DNA from: Legionella sp. | GTDB taxonomy: Bacteria; Pseudomonadota; Gammaproteobacteria; Legionellales; Legionellaceae | NCBI GenBank assembly: GCA_030680075.1 | Contig: JAUXWR010000462.1 | Location: forward strand, 1 to 33,034 | Length of the DNA stretch: 33,034 nucleotides | Direction of reading: 5' to 3' | Shown: positions 8,169 to 17,175 of the stretch, piece by piece | Numbering within the stretch: position 1 is the first letter of the stretch | Layout: each line of letters opens with the position of its first letter | Notes under the pieces: generated by a model | What the model saw: the letters and a program-made list of their open reading frames with translations, nothing else | Database searches by the model: none | Told to the model about the DNA's origin: nothing | Translations under genes and position numbers: made by a program

Positions 8169-11100
8169 TTAGTCAGGGCATTGCATTTTTTCGTAAACAT
8201 GCTCAGCGTTCGGGATAGTCTGCCTCATCACCTTGAAAAAATTACGGGCGTTTAGTCGCATTTCCGGGTGTAATTGACGTACATCTTTATAAGCTTGCAC
8301 CAAATATCCAGGCTCAGGATGACCCGAAGTCTTAGCGATATATTCCAATTCACAGAGTTGATGCTCATCAACCACAATTTTATGAAATAAACTGGCTATT
8401 TTTTGGGAGAGTAGAGCACACCCGGCATTTTTTGGTGGATTTTGTGATGCAAGCACGGTAAACCCGGGAAGAGCGGCCTCTTCGCCAGCTGGATTTTTTC
8501 CAGTTAACAGTTGTGTTAATAACGTTCGAATCCTTGGACTTAAATTTAATTCATCCAGAATGACCGTACTTCCACCCTCAAAAGCCTCCAGTAAGAGTTC
8601 CATATCTTTATCACTGTCGCTTGCTGTAAGCTGGTAATAGCGAAGTTGAGAATTTTTAGCATCCCGACTTAAGCCCTTTTGTTCAGCGGCTTTTCGCCAA
8701 CAGGTACTCTTTCCTACGCTAGATGGCCCCTCTAGCAAAGTTCCTAATTTGCCCGGTAAATTGCTATTGCGGTTTATTCTTTCTTCACGCAGTTGCAATG
8801 TATTTTCAATTAAACGCCAGACTTCCTGTTTTTCTGGTGGAATAACAAGTTCACGATCGCTTGGTACTTTACTGGGGGTTAATTCCGCCCAGCTACCAAT
8901 TTGGCTTTGTAAAAACGTTTTGAATTGATTACGCGCCGCCTTACTGATCAAAAGACCTGCCATTTCATCAAATAAAGCCTTTCCGACGATATTTTGCCAG
9001 GGCAACGCTATATCCATGGATTTTAACCGACAACAGCTATTTCCCAGCTCACGCAAAGTCACAGAAGGCGCGCATTGAGGATTATTTAATAAATAGTTAT
9101 AAGCAAGCATCATGGCATCTGATATTGCATGTACCTCATCAAATGAATCCCTTAAGTAACATTTCACCAGTTCTCGAATAAAATGTGGTTGGAAAGGCTT
9201 AAACCAAATTACGTGGGCGGCGTTCCATAATAGTGGATGGAATTGCTGCTCATGAGCGCCCATAACAATGACTTTATGTTTGAGTGATAAGGGATAAGTT
9301 GTGCCTTTAAAATGAACTACACCCTGTAAAATTCCGCGTAAAAACTCCAATTTACCGGTTTTTATTAAATTGACATCATCCAATATCAAGGTGAGCGTGC
9401 CTACCACAGAAGAATGGGACGCTTTTAACCAGTCCAGTATATTGTCTTCACCATAAAATAATTTGCCATATTGTTTGGCTATCCGGTGCGCGGCTTCTGT
9501 TTTACCCGTCACGGATTCCCCTGCCAAGTAAATAATCCGTTTATCTTTCTGTTGCATAGCCTCCGATAAGGATGCCATTTGTTTGGCTAAACGAGCAGGG
9601 TGAGGAAATTTAAGTGTTAATGTAGTGAGCGGTTCTTTATTTTCAACCCTACAAAATGCATCGCTTATCCAGTCTTCCTTAACCAGGTTATTGGTTTTCA
9701 ATAAAAAGAGAAGCGCCTCTTGCAAATCGTCTGAAGGTGTTATCTGCATGTCCAAATCTTTAAATGACAGCTTTAGTGCATGACCGCTAAAACAGTTTGC
9801 AATTTGCCAAAAGAGGCGTCTTAAGTCTTTTCCTGAATGCACCTGTTTTAGCAAACTCTGCAGCTTATCTATTCGAACAGACTGCTGTTGCGTTGTCGAT
9901 AGCAAGATTTTTGCTGTAACATTTAAAAACTCATATTTTTTATCTTGTTTGTAGTGATAATGTAAAACCGACTTGAGTGGATTTTCTTTTTCTTGCTCCA
10001 GCGTCAATGCGTTTACACATGCCTGATATTTGTCATAATTCAGTTGGAAGGATGGTAATTCCCTCTGAATTATCGCAAAAAAGTGTTCCAGGTTTTGTAG
10101 TGCTTGCGACGGCTCGTTACTGCTCGAGGCAAAATAAGCTTCTCTATAATTTACTAAATCAGGGTGAAAAACATAATCGGGGCGATAATTATTTGCTAAA
10201 TCCGGGTTAGGTTCACCAATCCACACTACTTTGCCCTTTACTGCTTTTCGTTCTCCATTAACATATAAATAAGGATGGTCAGTGAATAATGTTTTTAAGG
10301 CCATATAGTCTTGAGCAGACATTTTGCCATATAAAATTACTGTTTCTCCTCCCTTCAATTGTCGCCAAAAATCTCCATCATGCCTTTCTGCTCCGATGCT
10401 ATTGAAATTTTGAAGCAGATTAACTTGTTCTATCAATGCCGACCAACAATCCTCATTAGATACATGAAATAGGTGCTCAGGGGGTACAGCTAATTTTTGA
10501 GCCATCACCCTGGCTAAAAATGCCGGATCGCAAGATTCAATTCGCGTGCTTTTTTCTAAGGGATAATTGCTTTCAACAAGCTGCTCTACCGAAGAAGGCA
10601 CTACTGGTAAGCAGTTTTCCGCGGCTTTTTCAACGTTTAAATTTTTCTTATCAACACGCGGGTCAACCTTTGGTTCAACATAAAAATGGAAAGAGGGGCG
10701 CGTGATTTCTGGCATAGCAGCAATGGTATCAAATAACCGCTGCCATTGATCCTCGCTTAATTTATCTTCAACAATAAATTGATCACCTTCCCGGTAACTC
10801 GCAAGCCATCCATCCAATGTATAAATACGTTTGTCTTTGCCAATTTGTTGTAACTCAAATAATTGGTAATAATTTTCCGTGTTAAGATGATATTTTTTCC
10901 CACTTGTTGGCCCATTGTCAAAAACTACAGCAAGCGGTATTGTCAGTGCAGGCGCTTTTTTTCGCAGGGTGAACGTAAAATTTGGATGTATTGGTAAATA
11001 TTCCCCATTATATAAAATCGTATTTTCAGTAGTAAAACGATGCAAAAATTGCTGAAATGATGGGTCATGCATCGGCGGATTATCAACCACAAGCGCATGA

Positions 11101-14100
11101 CCCTCTGTAATTGCCCTCACTAGTGAGCCTGGTTTAATACCATATTTGTCCCCATGCAGGCTTAAGTCTTCCACTAAGAATTTGGACCATTCTGCACTGT
11201 GGTATAAATTAACAACCTCGCTTTCTTCATCCTTTTGACTTGGCTCTTTAAACCATGCTCTTGTCGCATAAAGACCATTCGTTGGGCGCCGCAAATGCTT
11301 GGGGAAATGGATTTCATTACACCGTGATAAAAAGATATCGTTTACTTCAATATGCTCTCCCAACGTGCCAACAATTTTTATTCCTGGTGGCAACAGTTTT
11401 CCGTGTAAGGTTGGTGGCTCGTCCATCATGCATTTAAAGATGCCTCGCTCTCTTGGCGTGAAATTAGACCAATTAATAACAATTATTCCGTGTCCTCGCT
11501 CAATCATTTGCTTAAGCGGACCATCAACAGAAATTTGTTGACTATCTTTAATTTGTATCTGCTCAAATAAGCTCGATAGTTCATATGCAAAATCAATATA
11601 GACAACCAGGGTTGACCCCGCTTTTTCCCGAATTAACGCATGCCAGCGCCATGCTTCTTCTTTTTGAGGAACGCGTAGTAACATAGGTTGATTCTGGTCA
11701 ATGAGCTTACTCACGAAAGAATCAATATGGGAGCAATCCTGTAACCAGGCGTTTGCTTTTGTAAATTGCTTTCGCCAATGATATTTAGTCATCTCAACAT
11801 CATTGCTAACTACCTTATGAAAATAATGAGACCAATCCACTGTAGAATTATCTCTACGAGCAGGAAAATTATCTCTACGAGCAGGCTTTTTCTCTGTAGC
11901 GGGTCTACCCAAATCAGGTTCGGTATTGAGAATCTCTTCTTCAATGTGAACCATTTCTTCTCTATTTTGAGTCTCACTTCTGACTTTCGCTAAAAATTGC
12001 TTATCCAGGTAAGGACTTGGTTTTTCAATAATAGTAATGTCAGGGCCACCTAAATCGAAGGCTCTAAACCCACGCGTCGTTTTCACTTGGGCATAATAAT
12101 AGCCACGGCTTTGCACAACTTGAGCAGGAATATTATAGTATTGGCACAACGTCATAAAAACGAGCGACCGGTGGTAGTCGGTGCCTTTACCTTCTCGAAG
12201 AATGAGTTTAAATGCACCGATAAAGTCTTTATCTTGTTCGGCATTTTCGGGTAATGAAAGCGGTTCATTTTTAAAAGAGCGACAAAAATCTGCAATTAAT
12301 TGAAGCTTTTCCTCCTTTGATGAGCTCGCCTTTAATTGTCTAAAAAATGGCGTTGGAAAAACCTTTAAACAATAAGTTATTGCATCTTCTATTTCATCAG
12401 GTAGCAAGTAGCGGGAATAAGAGTATTCTGGATAAAAATCCGCTGGTAACGCTGCTGTTTGGCAAAAATACTGACTACCGGTATAAAGAATATAGTGAGG
12501 AGAAAGTGGCATATCCTCTAACTTACCTCTCCAGTGAATAAGATATTGACCTGTTGCCCTGCTATGATAAACATTCCACGATGCCTTATCAGTAAGATCT
12601 ATTAATTTGTCCTTGGGCGTTACACCAGGTAGATAATATGAACCGGCAATATTTGGGCTCGTTTGTATCAGGCCCATGTAGAGGTTGTTACGCTCCAAAT
12701 CTGAATATTCCTTAAACTGATAATACGACAGGTCTGGATTTACTCGCTTAAGAATAGGCTCTTTCTCCTCGGTGAGAGCAACCCTGTCCAGAGTTATGTA
12801 ACGAATCTGCCGAATATCAGGCGAAGCTTGTTCTTCATGCAGGGGAAAAATCTCTCTTTCCAACTCAAGCCTTGTGTCAGGAGAAACATAAGTCTGGTAT
12901 AACGAAGTGTTCCTGAATATTTTTTTGACCGGCTTAAAACAGATGGGCAATTCCGATGCGAAATGTGGTGCGTCAGGGGCAGATTGAGATGAAATATCTG
13001 ATGGTGTCTCGATAGCGGATACCGATGAAGACCCGGAAGAACAAGCTGATGGTTCTGGGTGTTGAAAGGAGCTATAGTCAACCACCTGTTCTTGAGGAAC
13101 AGGGACACCACCTCCACCAATTTTTCGCACGTTAACTAAGTGCATAGTCGAGGAAATACTGTCTTGGCTCAAAATTAACTTCAGACAATTAATAAGCGTA
13201 AGAAATTCAAGTCTACTTTCTTGCAGATTTTGAATAAGTTCAATTACAGGGCAATCCTCCAGAGTTAAAGATACAAGATTGCCATGATTGGCCAGATCCA
13301 ATACCCCAAGATTCGTTTGGGTAAGGTACAACTGCGTAAGGAGTTTACAAGCCTCAAGGCCGAGAATATCTGCACCCGACACCGCAAGCGAAAGTAGCTT
13401 GCCTAAAGCAGAAACGTTGACTGACCGAATGCCAGTTTTCTTAAGCAATAAATCTTCCAGTTCACCCAATTTTTCCACGCCTTTTAGCGTGGATAATTGA
13501 TTACAATTCATAAGGTGTAATAGCCGTAACTGACTTAGAGAGCTCACATCAAGCGACGGGATATCACCCCCATTAATACGAAGCTCTTCCAGCTGTGTGC
13601 ATAATAAAGGCCCCTCCAAGACACACTCACCACCCATTACGTTATTAAGCATCAATTTGCGCAAATTTTGATTTATTTGGGAAATAAACCAAGTCGATTG
13701 GAACACCAGGTCAACCAACGTTAAACTTTCAAGTTTAGTGAGCTTGTCAAAATTGTTAAAAATACCTGGGTAAGCATTTAACGTTAACGTCCTTAACTCT
13801 GTTAATTGCGAACCGTCGAGAATTTTTAATTGCCCATTAAGCTTGATTACCTCGTTTTCCAACGTTAATTCATTTAATTCAACGCAATTTTCTAATCCTT
13901 TAATATCAAGACAACTACACTTCTCTTTGCAATCACAACGTCTCTTGGAGACAAACAGTTTTTTTAATTTTTCAAGCTTTGCCACATTAATAATAATATC
14001 GGGGTGCTTTGGATCATTAAAATTAAAATTCAGATACAACTCTTCGAGCTCAGTCAAATTATCTATACCCACAATATTTTGAGGCCTTTCAGTTGTCCTA

Positions 14101-14981
14101 ATTGTTAATTTTTTTAATGCGCTGAATTGTGTGAGAACAATAACCACACCTGCTTCACTATTTATAATAGCTAACTCTTGTAGTCTGCTGTTATTTTGAG
14201 ATGAAAATACCTCATCAACACTCCCCTTTTTCAGGCTTCGTAATAATCGCTCAAACTCACTGGGGCTAAAACTATTGGTCCAAACAAATTGGTATTGAGT
14301 ATCGCCAGAATCCATCGGACAGGAAATAGTGGTAAATAAACCTTGGCTGGCAATTAAACAAAGAGATTTTATTTGTTTCTCATCAAGCGCCTTGCACGTT
14401 TCGGGCGTTAAGGCTAATTCATAGGCATTGTCGAGGAAAGAGTAGTCGCCGAGGTAAGAAATCAGTTCATTTAAAACATGAGCACGTTTTATGTGGTCTA
14501 TCACCACAAAATCGCTCATTTCCTTGTTATCAATTGTTAATTCATCCTCCAGAGCGTCTTTTGGTACAATATCAACTGCTGATAATTTTGCAGCAAGATC
14601 TGTACTGGACTTTATTTCTTCCAATACTCCTGATTCAGTGCGAATATAAATCATAAAGTTTTTTTTCAGTAAAAAACGCACCAACTCTACATCTACGGTA
14701 CTAAGCCCGAACGATAATTGATAGAAATTGAGAATGATTTTTTTTTGTTTGGTGGATTTGCTATTGGTTTGTGATAGCCAACAAGGTTGTTGATTGATAG
14801 CTCGTCTGACGTCCAGCCGGCTCGCCTGTGTTTTTTGCCAAGTGTAGACTTCCGTGGGACTTTCATCCGGTATTAGCAGATCCAAATCAATAAACCGTTG
14901 ACTTAATGTTTTCATATTTTTATTCCATACAAGCAAATTTTTCGGAATCATATTGATTAATGAGGAATATGGCAACAACAT
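8169..14981 (-). CDS. Giant leucine-rich-repeat / transglutaminase-like / multi-AAA+ protein
   Basis: A 2270-residue protein (2287 if the ATG at 15032 is used). The ATG at 14981 is chosen because AAAGG precedes it by 5 nt and because 15032 lies upstream of the predicted transcript start. Order of parts: an N-terminal unrecognised region; leucine-rich repeats (about 280-610; LTELEELYLN, LTKLESLTLV, LTQLYLTQTN) with an inserted C-x-C-x3-C-x-C cluster at 349-357; a Ser/Pro linker; a transglutaminase-like core (about 870-980; NIPAQVV) with Asp and Tyr in place of Cys and His; then AAA-like modules. Two have full ATP sites: GESVTGKT (Lys1827) with LILDDVN (Asp1868-1869), and GPSSVGKST (Lys2091) with VILDELN (Asp2143-Glu2144) followed by a sensor-1 ASQNPP, as in midasin/MoxR-class AAA+. 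Earlier segments near 1163, 1292 and 1548 look like degenerate copies. No signal peptide is visible. A secreted effector or a large remodelling ATPase are both possible. Confidence 0.88.
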   Translation of the reverse strand: MLLPYSSLINMIPKNLLVWNKNMKTLSQRFIDLDLLIPDESPTEVYTWQKTQASRLDVRRAINQQPCWLSQTNSKSTKQKKIILNFYQLSFGLSTVDVELVRFLLKKNFMIYIRTESGVLEEIKSSTDLAAKLSAVDIVPKDALEDELTIDNKEMSDFVVIDHIKRAHVLNELISYLGDYSFLDNAYELALTPETCKALDEKQIKSLCLIASQGLFTTISCPMDSGDTQYQFVWTNSFSPSEFERLLRSLKKGSVDEVFSSQNNSRLQELAIINSEAGVVIVLTQFSALKKLTIRTTERPQNIVGIDNLTELEELYLNFNFNDPKHPDIIINVAKLEKLKKLFVSKRRCDCKEKCSCLDIKGLENCVELNELTLENEVIKLNGQLKILDGSQLTELRTLTLNAYPGIFNNFDKLTKLESLTLVDLVFQSTWFISQINQNLRKLMLNNVMGGECVLEGPLLCTQLEELRINGGDIPSLDVSSLSQLRLLHLMNCNQLSTLKGVEKLGELEDLLLKKTGIRSVNVSALGKLLSLAVSGADILGLEACKLLTQLYLTQTNLGVLDLANHGNLVSLTLEDCPVIELIQNLQESRLEFLTLINCLKLILSQDSISSTMHLVNVRKIGGGGVPVPQEQVVDYSSFQHPEPSACSSGSSSVSAIETPSDISSQSAPDAPHFASELPICFKPVKKIFRNTSLYQTYVSPDTRLELEREIFPLHEEQASPDIRQIRYITLDRVALTEEKEPILKRVNPDLSYYQFKEYSDLERNNLYMGLIQTSPNIAGSYYLPGVTPKDKLIDLTDKASWNVYHSRATGQYLIHWRGKLEDMPLSPHYILYTGSQYFCQTAALPADFYPEYSYSRYLLPDEIEDAITYCLKVFPTPFFRQLKASSSKEEKLQLIADFCRSFKNEPLSLPENAEQDKDFIGAFKLILREGKGTDYHRSLVFMTLCQYYNIPAQVVQSRGYYYAQVKTTRGFRAFDLGGPDITIIEKPSPYLDKQFLAKVRSETQNREEMVHIEEEILNTEPDLGRPATEKKPARRDNFPARRDNSTVDWSHYFHKVVSNDVEMTKYHWRKQFTKANAWLQDCSHIDSFVSKLIDQNQPMLLRVPQKEEAWRWHALIREKAGSTLVVYIDFAYELSSLFEQIQIKDSQQISVDGPLKQMIERGHGIIVINWSNFTPRERGIFKCMMDEPPTLHGKLLPPGIKIVGTLGEHIEVNDIFLSRCNEIHFPKHLRRPTNGLYATRAWFKEPSQKDEESEVVNLYHSAEWSKFLVEDLSLHGDKYGIKPGSLVRAITEGHALVVDNPPMHDPSFQQFLHRFTTENTILYNGEYLPIHPNFTFTLRKKAPALTIPLAVVFDNGPTSGKKYHLNTENYYQLFELQQIGKDKRIYTLDGWLASYREGDQFIVEDKLSEDQWQRLFDTIAAMPEITRPSFHFYVEPKVDPRVDKKNLNVEKAAENCLPVVPSSVEQLVESNYPLEKSTRIESCDPAFLARVMAQKLAVPPEHLFHVSNEDCWSALIEQVNLLQNFNSIGAERHDGDFWRQLKGGETVILYGKMSAQDYMALKTLFTDHPYLYVNGERKAVKGKVVWIGEPNPDLANNYRPDYVFHPDLVNYREAYFASSSNEPSQALQNLEHFFAIIQRELPSFQLNYDKYQACVNALTLEQEKENPLKSVLHYHYKQDKKYEFLNVTAKILLSTTQQQSVRIDKLQSLLKQVHSGKDLRRLFWQIANCFSGHALKLSFKDLDMQITPSDDLQEALLFLLKTNNLVKEDWISDAFCRVENKEPLTTLTLKFPHPARLAKQMASLSEAMQQKDKRIIYLAGESVTGKTEAAHRIAKQYGKLFYGEDNILDWLKASHSSVVGTLTLILDDVNLIKTGKLEFLRGILQGVVHFKGTTYPLSLKHKVIVMGAHEQQFHPLLWNAAHVIWFKPFQPHFIRELVKCYLRDSFDEVHAISDAMMLAYNYLLNNPQCAPSVTLRELGNSCCRLKSMDIALPWQNIVGKALFDEMAGLLISKAARNQFKTFLQSQIGSWAELTPSKVPSDRELVIPPEKQEVWRLIENTLQLREERINRNSNLPGKLGTLLEGPSSVGKSTCWRKAAEQKGLSRDAKNSQLRYYQLTASDSDKDMELLLEAFEGGSTVILDELNLSPRIRTLLTQLLTGKNPAGEEAALPGFTVLASQNPPKNAGCALLSQKIASLFHKIVVDEHQLCELEYIAKTSGHPEPGYLVQAYKDVRQLHPEMRLNARNFFKVMRQTIPNAEHVYEKMQCPD
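11847..11885 (-). repeat. 21-nt tandem repeat inside the giant gene
   Basis: Two identical 18-nt blocks (11847-11864 and 11868-11885) in a 21-nt period encode a doubled PARRDN(F/S) linker between the transglutaminase-like and AAA regions. The frame is kept. Confidence 0.85.
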
Positions 14982-14988
14982 ATTCGCC

Positions 14989-15017
14989 TTTACAGCGCCT
15001 ATTTTATGCTCTATTAT
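14989..15017 (+). promoter_or_regulatory. Promoter of umuDC
   Basis: TTTACA (14989-14994) and TATTAT (15012-15017) are separated by exactly 17 nt, each with one mismatch to consensus. The transcript would start near 15024, which rules out the upstream in-frame ATG at 15006 and supports the umuD start at 15051. Confidence 0.65.
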
Positions 15018-15039
15018 TTGAAAATGGTACATTTATCAA
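15011..15039 (-). promoter_or_regulatory. Candidate promoter of the giant LRR/AAA gene
   Basis: On the minus strand TTGATA (15034-15039, one mismatch) lies 17 nt from TAATAG (15011-15016, weak). The predicted start near 15004 gives a leader of about 23 nt before the ATG at 14981. It overlaps the umuD promoter back to back. Confidence 0.4.
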
Positions 15040-15041
15040 AT
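15016..15041. promoter_or_regulatory. 26-bp near-palindrome, candidate shared operator
   Basis: The arms ATTTGA and TCAAAT pair perfectly and 10 of 13 position pairs are complementary over the whole 26 bp. It covers the end of the umuD -10 box and the predicted umuD transcript start, and also overlaps the opposing promoter. This is the position expected for a repressor of both genes. Confidence 0.5.
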
Positions 15042-15050
15042 GTGGGTAAA

Positions 15051-15581
15051 ATGGTTAATTGGGGAGGGCTTCGCGAAGGATCAGGGCGGCGAAAGGGTGG
15101 CGGTAAATACGGTGAGGAGACGAAAGCGATACGCGTGCCTTTGTCTCGGATAGATGAGGTCAAAACGCTAATTGATAATCCTGATAATGAACCTTATACC
15201 TTGCCGCTTTATGCGAGTAAAGTGCGAGCGGGCTTCCCCTCTCCCGCCGATGATTACATCGAATGCAGTCTTAATTTAAATGAGCACCTCATTAAACACC
15301 CTGCTGCTACTTTTTTTGTAACAGCCTCTGGCGACTCCATGAAAAACGCAGGAATTTCCTCGGGCGATATGCTGATAGTCGATAAAAGCCTTGAGGCGAC
15401 GCATGGGAAAATTGTTATTGCCGCTTTAAATGGCGAGCTCACCGTCAAACGTTTGTCGCGACAAAATGGGCGTGTGCAACTGGTACCTGAGAACAATAAA
15501 TATGCCCCCATTGATATTACTGATGAGCAGGATCTGGTGATTTGGGGTGTGGTGACCCACGTCATTCATACGGCGCTTTAA
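15051..15581 (+). CDS. umuD: UmuD-like / LexA-fold S24 peptidase, polymerase V subunit
   Basis: A 176-residue self-cleaving serine protease of family S24. It shows the N-terminal GGLREGSGRRKGGGKYGE segment seen in longer UmuD-type proteins, the cleavage pair Ala60-Gly61, catalytic Ser95 (SGDSM) and Lys133 (ELTVKR), a 38-residue spacing close to that of E. coli UmuD. After RecA-stimulated cleavage UmuD' joins UmuC to form the translesion polymerase Pol V. It is some 36 residues longer than E. coli UmuD at the N-terminus; the basic segment there might bind DNA, but no helix-turn-helix is obvious. The start at 15051 is downstream of the predicted transcript start. The umuC ATG follows 2 bases after the stop. 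Confidence 0.92.
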   Translation: MVNWGGLREGSGRRKGGGKYGEETKAIRVPLSRIDEVKTLIDNPDNEPYTLPLYASKVRAGFPSPADDYIECSLNLNEHLIKHPAATFFVTASGDSMKNAGISSGDMLIVDKSLEATHGKIVIAALNGELTVKRLSRQNGRVQLVPENNKYAPIDITDEQDLVIWGVVTHVIHTAL

Positions 15582-15583
15582 AT

Positions 15584-16843
15584 ATGTTTGCCCTAATCGA
15601 TTGTAATAATTTTTATGCCAGTTGTGAGCGCCTTTTTCGGCCAGACTTACGCGAGAAACCTATTGTTATTTTATCCAATAATGATGGCTGTGTGATCGCG
15701 CGCTCCAATGAAGCAAAAGCTGTAGGGATAAAAATGGGCGCACCTTATTTTAAAATGCGCGGCTTATGTACTGAGCATCAGGTACACGTTTTCTCCTCAA
15801 ATTATACACTGTATGGTGATTTGTCTCACCGTGTCATGAGTGTCATTGACGAGAGCTGGGATAAAACTGAAATTTATTCCATTGATGAGGCTTTTTTGGA
15901 TTTAACCACGCTACCTGCTTCTCAGCATGAGGATTTTTGCAAAGCGCTCCAAAAAAAAATTTTACAATATACCGGGATTCCAACATCTATTGGAATTGGA
16001 GCCACTAAAACCCTGGCGAAGCTCGCTAATCATGTGGCTAAAAAAGAACTAAAAACTCCCGTGGTAAATCTATCAAATCAATCGTTTTGGCTGAATAAAG
16101 TAGAAGTAGGCGACGTATGGGGTGTTGGCAGGCGCTTACACAAACGCCTGCAGGCAATTGGCGTCTCGACCGCTGCTGAGCTCGCCGCTTATGACAAGCA
16201 TATGCTGAAGAAGGCTTTTAGTGTGGTGCTCATGCGAACAGCTATGGAATTACAAGGAGTTCCCTGTAGCGGATTAGAACCCCCTGAGCCTAAACAAAGC
16301 ATTATGTCATCCCGAAGTTTTGGAGCGAGACAAACCGAATTTCACCTTTTAGCTCAGGCGATTAGCGGGCATTGTGCCATTGCCTGGGAAAAACTACGCA
16401 CGCAAAACCTGCTTGCCCAGCACATTTGTGTTTTTGTGCGCTCAAATCCATTTCGAGAAGATTTGACCCAATATTCCAACGCTATTGGCTTTCGTCTGGT
16501 AAACCCCACCGATGATATCCGGCTTCTGACACGGTTTGCCAAGATATGTCTTAAGAAAATTTATAGAAAAAATATTGAATATTATAAAGTTGGCGTCTTA
16601 TTAGGCGACCTCATTGGAAAACAAACACGTCAGCTCGATTTATTCAATCCACAAGATGAAAAAATGCTAATAAAAAATGAAAACATAATGACCGCAATGG
16701 AAGCCATTAATAAAAAATTCGGCCACGACACCATGCGCCTCGCCGCCGAAGGCTTTACCAAACCCTGGGCCATGAAGCGCCAGTTAAAAACCCCCAATTA
16801 TACAACGCAGTGGCATGAACTACCGATTGTCTATGCGCATTAA
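15584..16843 (+). CDS. umuC: DNA polymerase V catalytic subunit UmuC (Y family)
   Basis: A 419-residue Y-family translesion polymerase, almost the E. coli UmuC length (422). It begins directly with the catalytic motif FALIDCNNFYASCE (Asp6) and has the second metal site SIDEAF (Asp101-Glu102), the little-finger/HhH region around GDVWGVGRRLHKRLQ, and a C-terminal UmuC tail (RQLDLFNP) of the beta-clamp-binding type. A longer frame starts inside umuD but adds non-homologous residues. It is translated just after umuD (2-base gap), so the two form one operon. Confidence 0.95.
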   Translation: MFALIDCNNFYASCERLFRPDLREKPIVILSNNDGCVIARSNEAKAVGIKMGAPYFKMRGLCTEHQVHVFSSNYTLYGDLSHRVMSVIDESWDKTEIYSIDEAFLDLTTLPASQHEDFCKALQKKILQYTGIPTSIGIGATKTLAKLANHVAKKELKTPVVNLSNQSFWLNKVEVGDVWGVGRRLHKRLQAIGVSTAAELAAYDKHMLKKAFSVVLMRTAMELQGVPCSGLEPPEPKQSIMSSRSFGARQTEFHLLAQAISGHCAIAWEKLRTQNLLAQHICVFVRSNPFREDLTQYSNAIGFRLVNPTDDIRLLTRFAKICLKKIYRKNIEYYKVGVLLGDLIGKQTRQLDLFNPQDEKMLIKNENIMTAMEAINKKFGHDTMRLAAEGFTKPWAMKRQLKTPNYTTQWHELPIVYAH

Positions 16844-17175
16844 GCCAAAACCATCTATATAGGATTTAACTTAGTGGAACCCCCCTTTTTGATACGAAAA
16901 AATAACAAAAAAAACTTTAAATTCTCATATTTCAAAGAAGATTTTTTCTTAAATAATTTCATATAATTTACTTTATCACGTTGCCACCTAACTCAATATG
17001 AATCCAAAGTACTTGCATTGATTATTCAAAGCGATTATTGTTCAGTTATTCTAAGAACATCAGTGGCTTGAATGATCGCCCTATGAGTGCAGGATAACCA
17101 CCTGTGGACGATAATATTTGATCGGATACCCCAAAACGAACCTATTACGTGCCCAGTATTATTTGGTTAAAATAT
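16844..17175. other. AT-rich intergenic region
   Basis: 332 bp with no convincing gene. It holds a TATAAT at 16962-16967 without a clear -35, runs of T and A, and the start of a GTG-led extension (17149) of the next gene that I do not use. No repeat shared with the rest of the window was seen. Confidence 0.5.

Noticed and set aside
14982..15032. Longer start of the giant protein at 15032
   Set aside because: It would lie in the divergent promoter and has no ribosome-binding site; the ATG at 14981 has AAAGG at a good distance.
15006..15050. Longer umuD start at 15006
   Set aside because: It lies between the -35 and -10 of the predicted umuD promoter, upstream of the likely transcript start.
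17149..17175. GTG start adding nine residues to the 2H protein
   Set aside because: No ribosome-binding site is seen, and the added residues do not resemble a 2H N-terminus.
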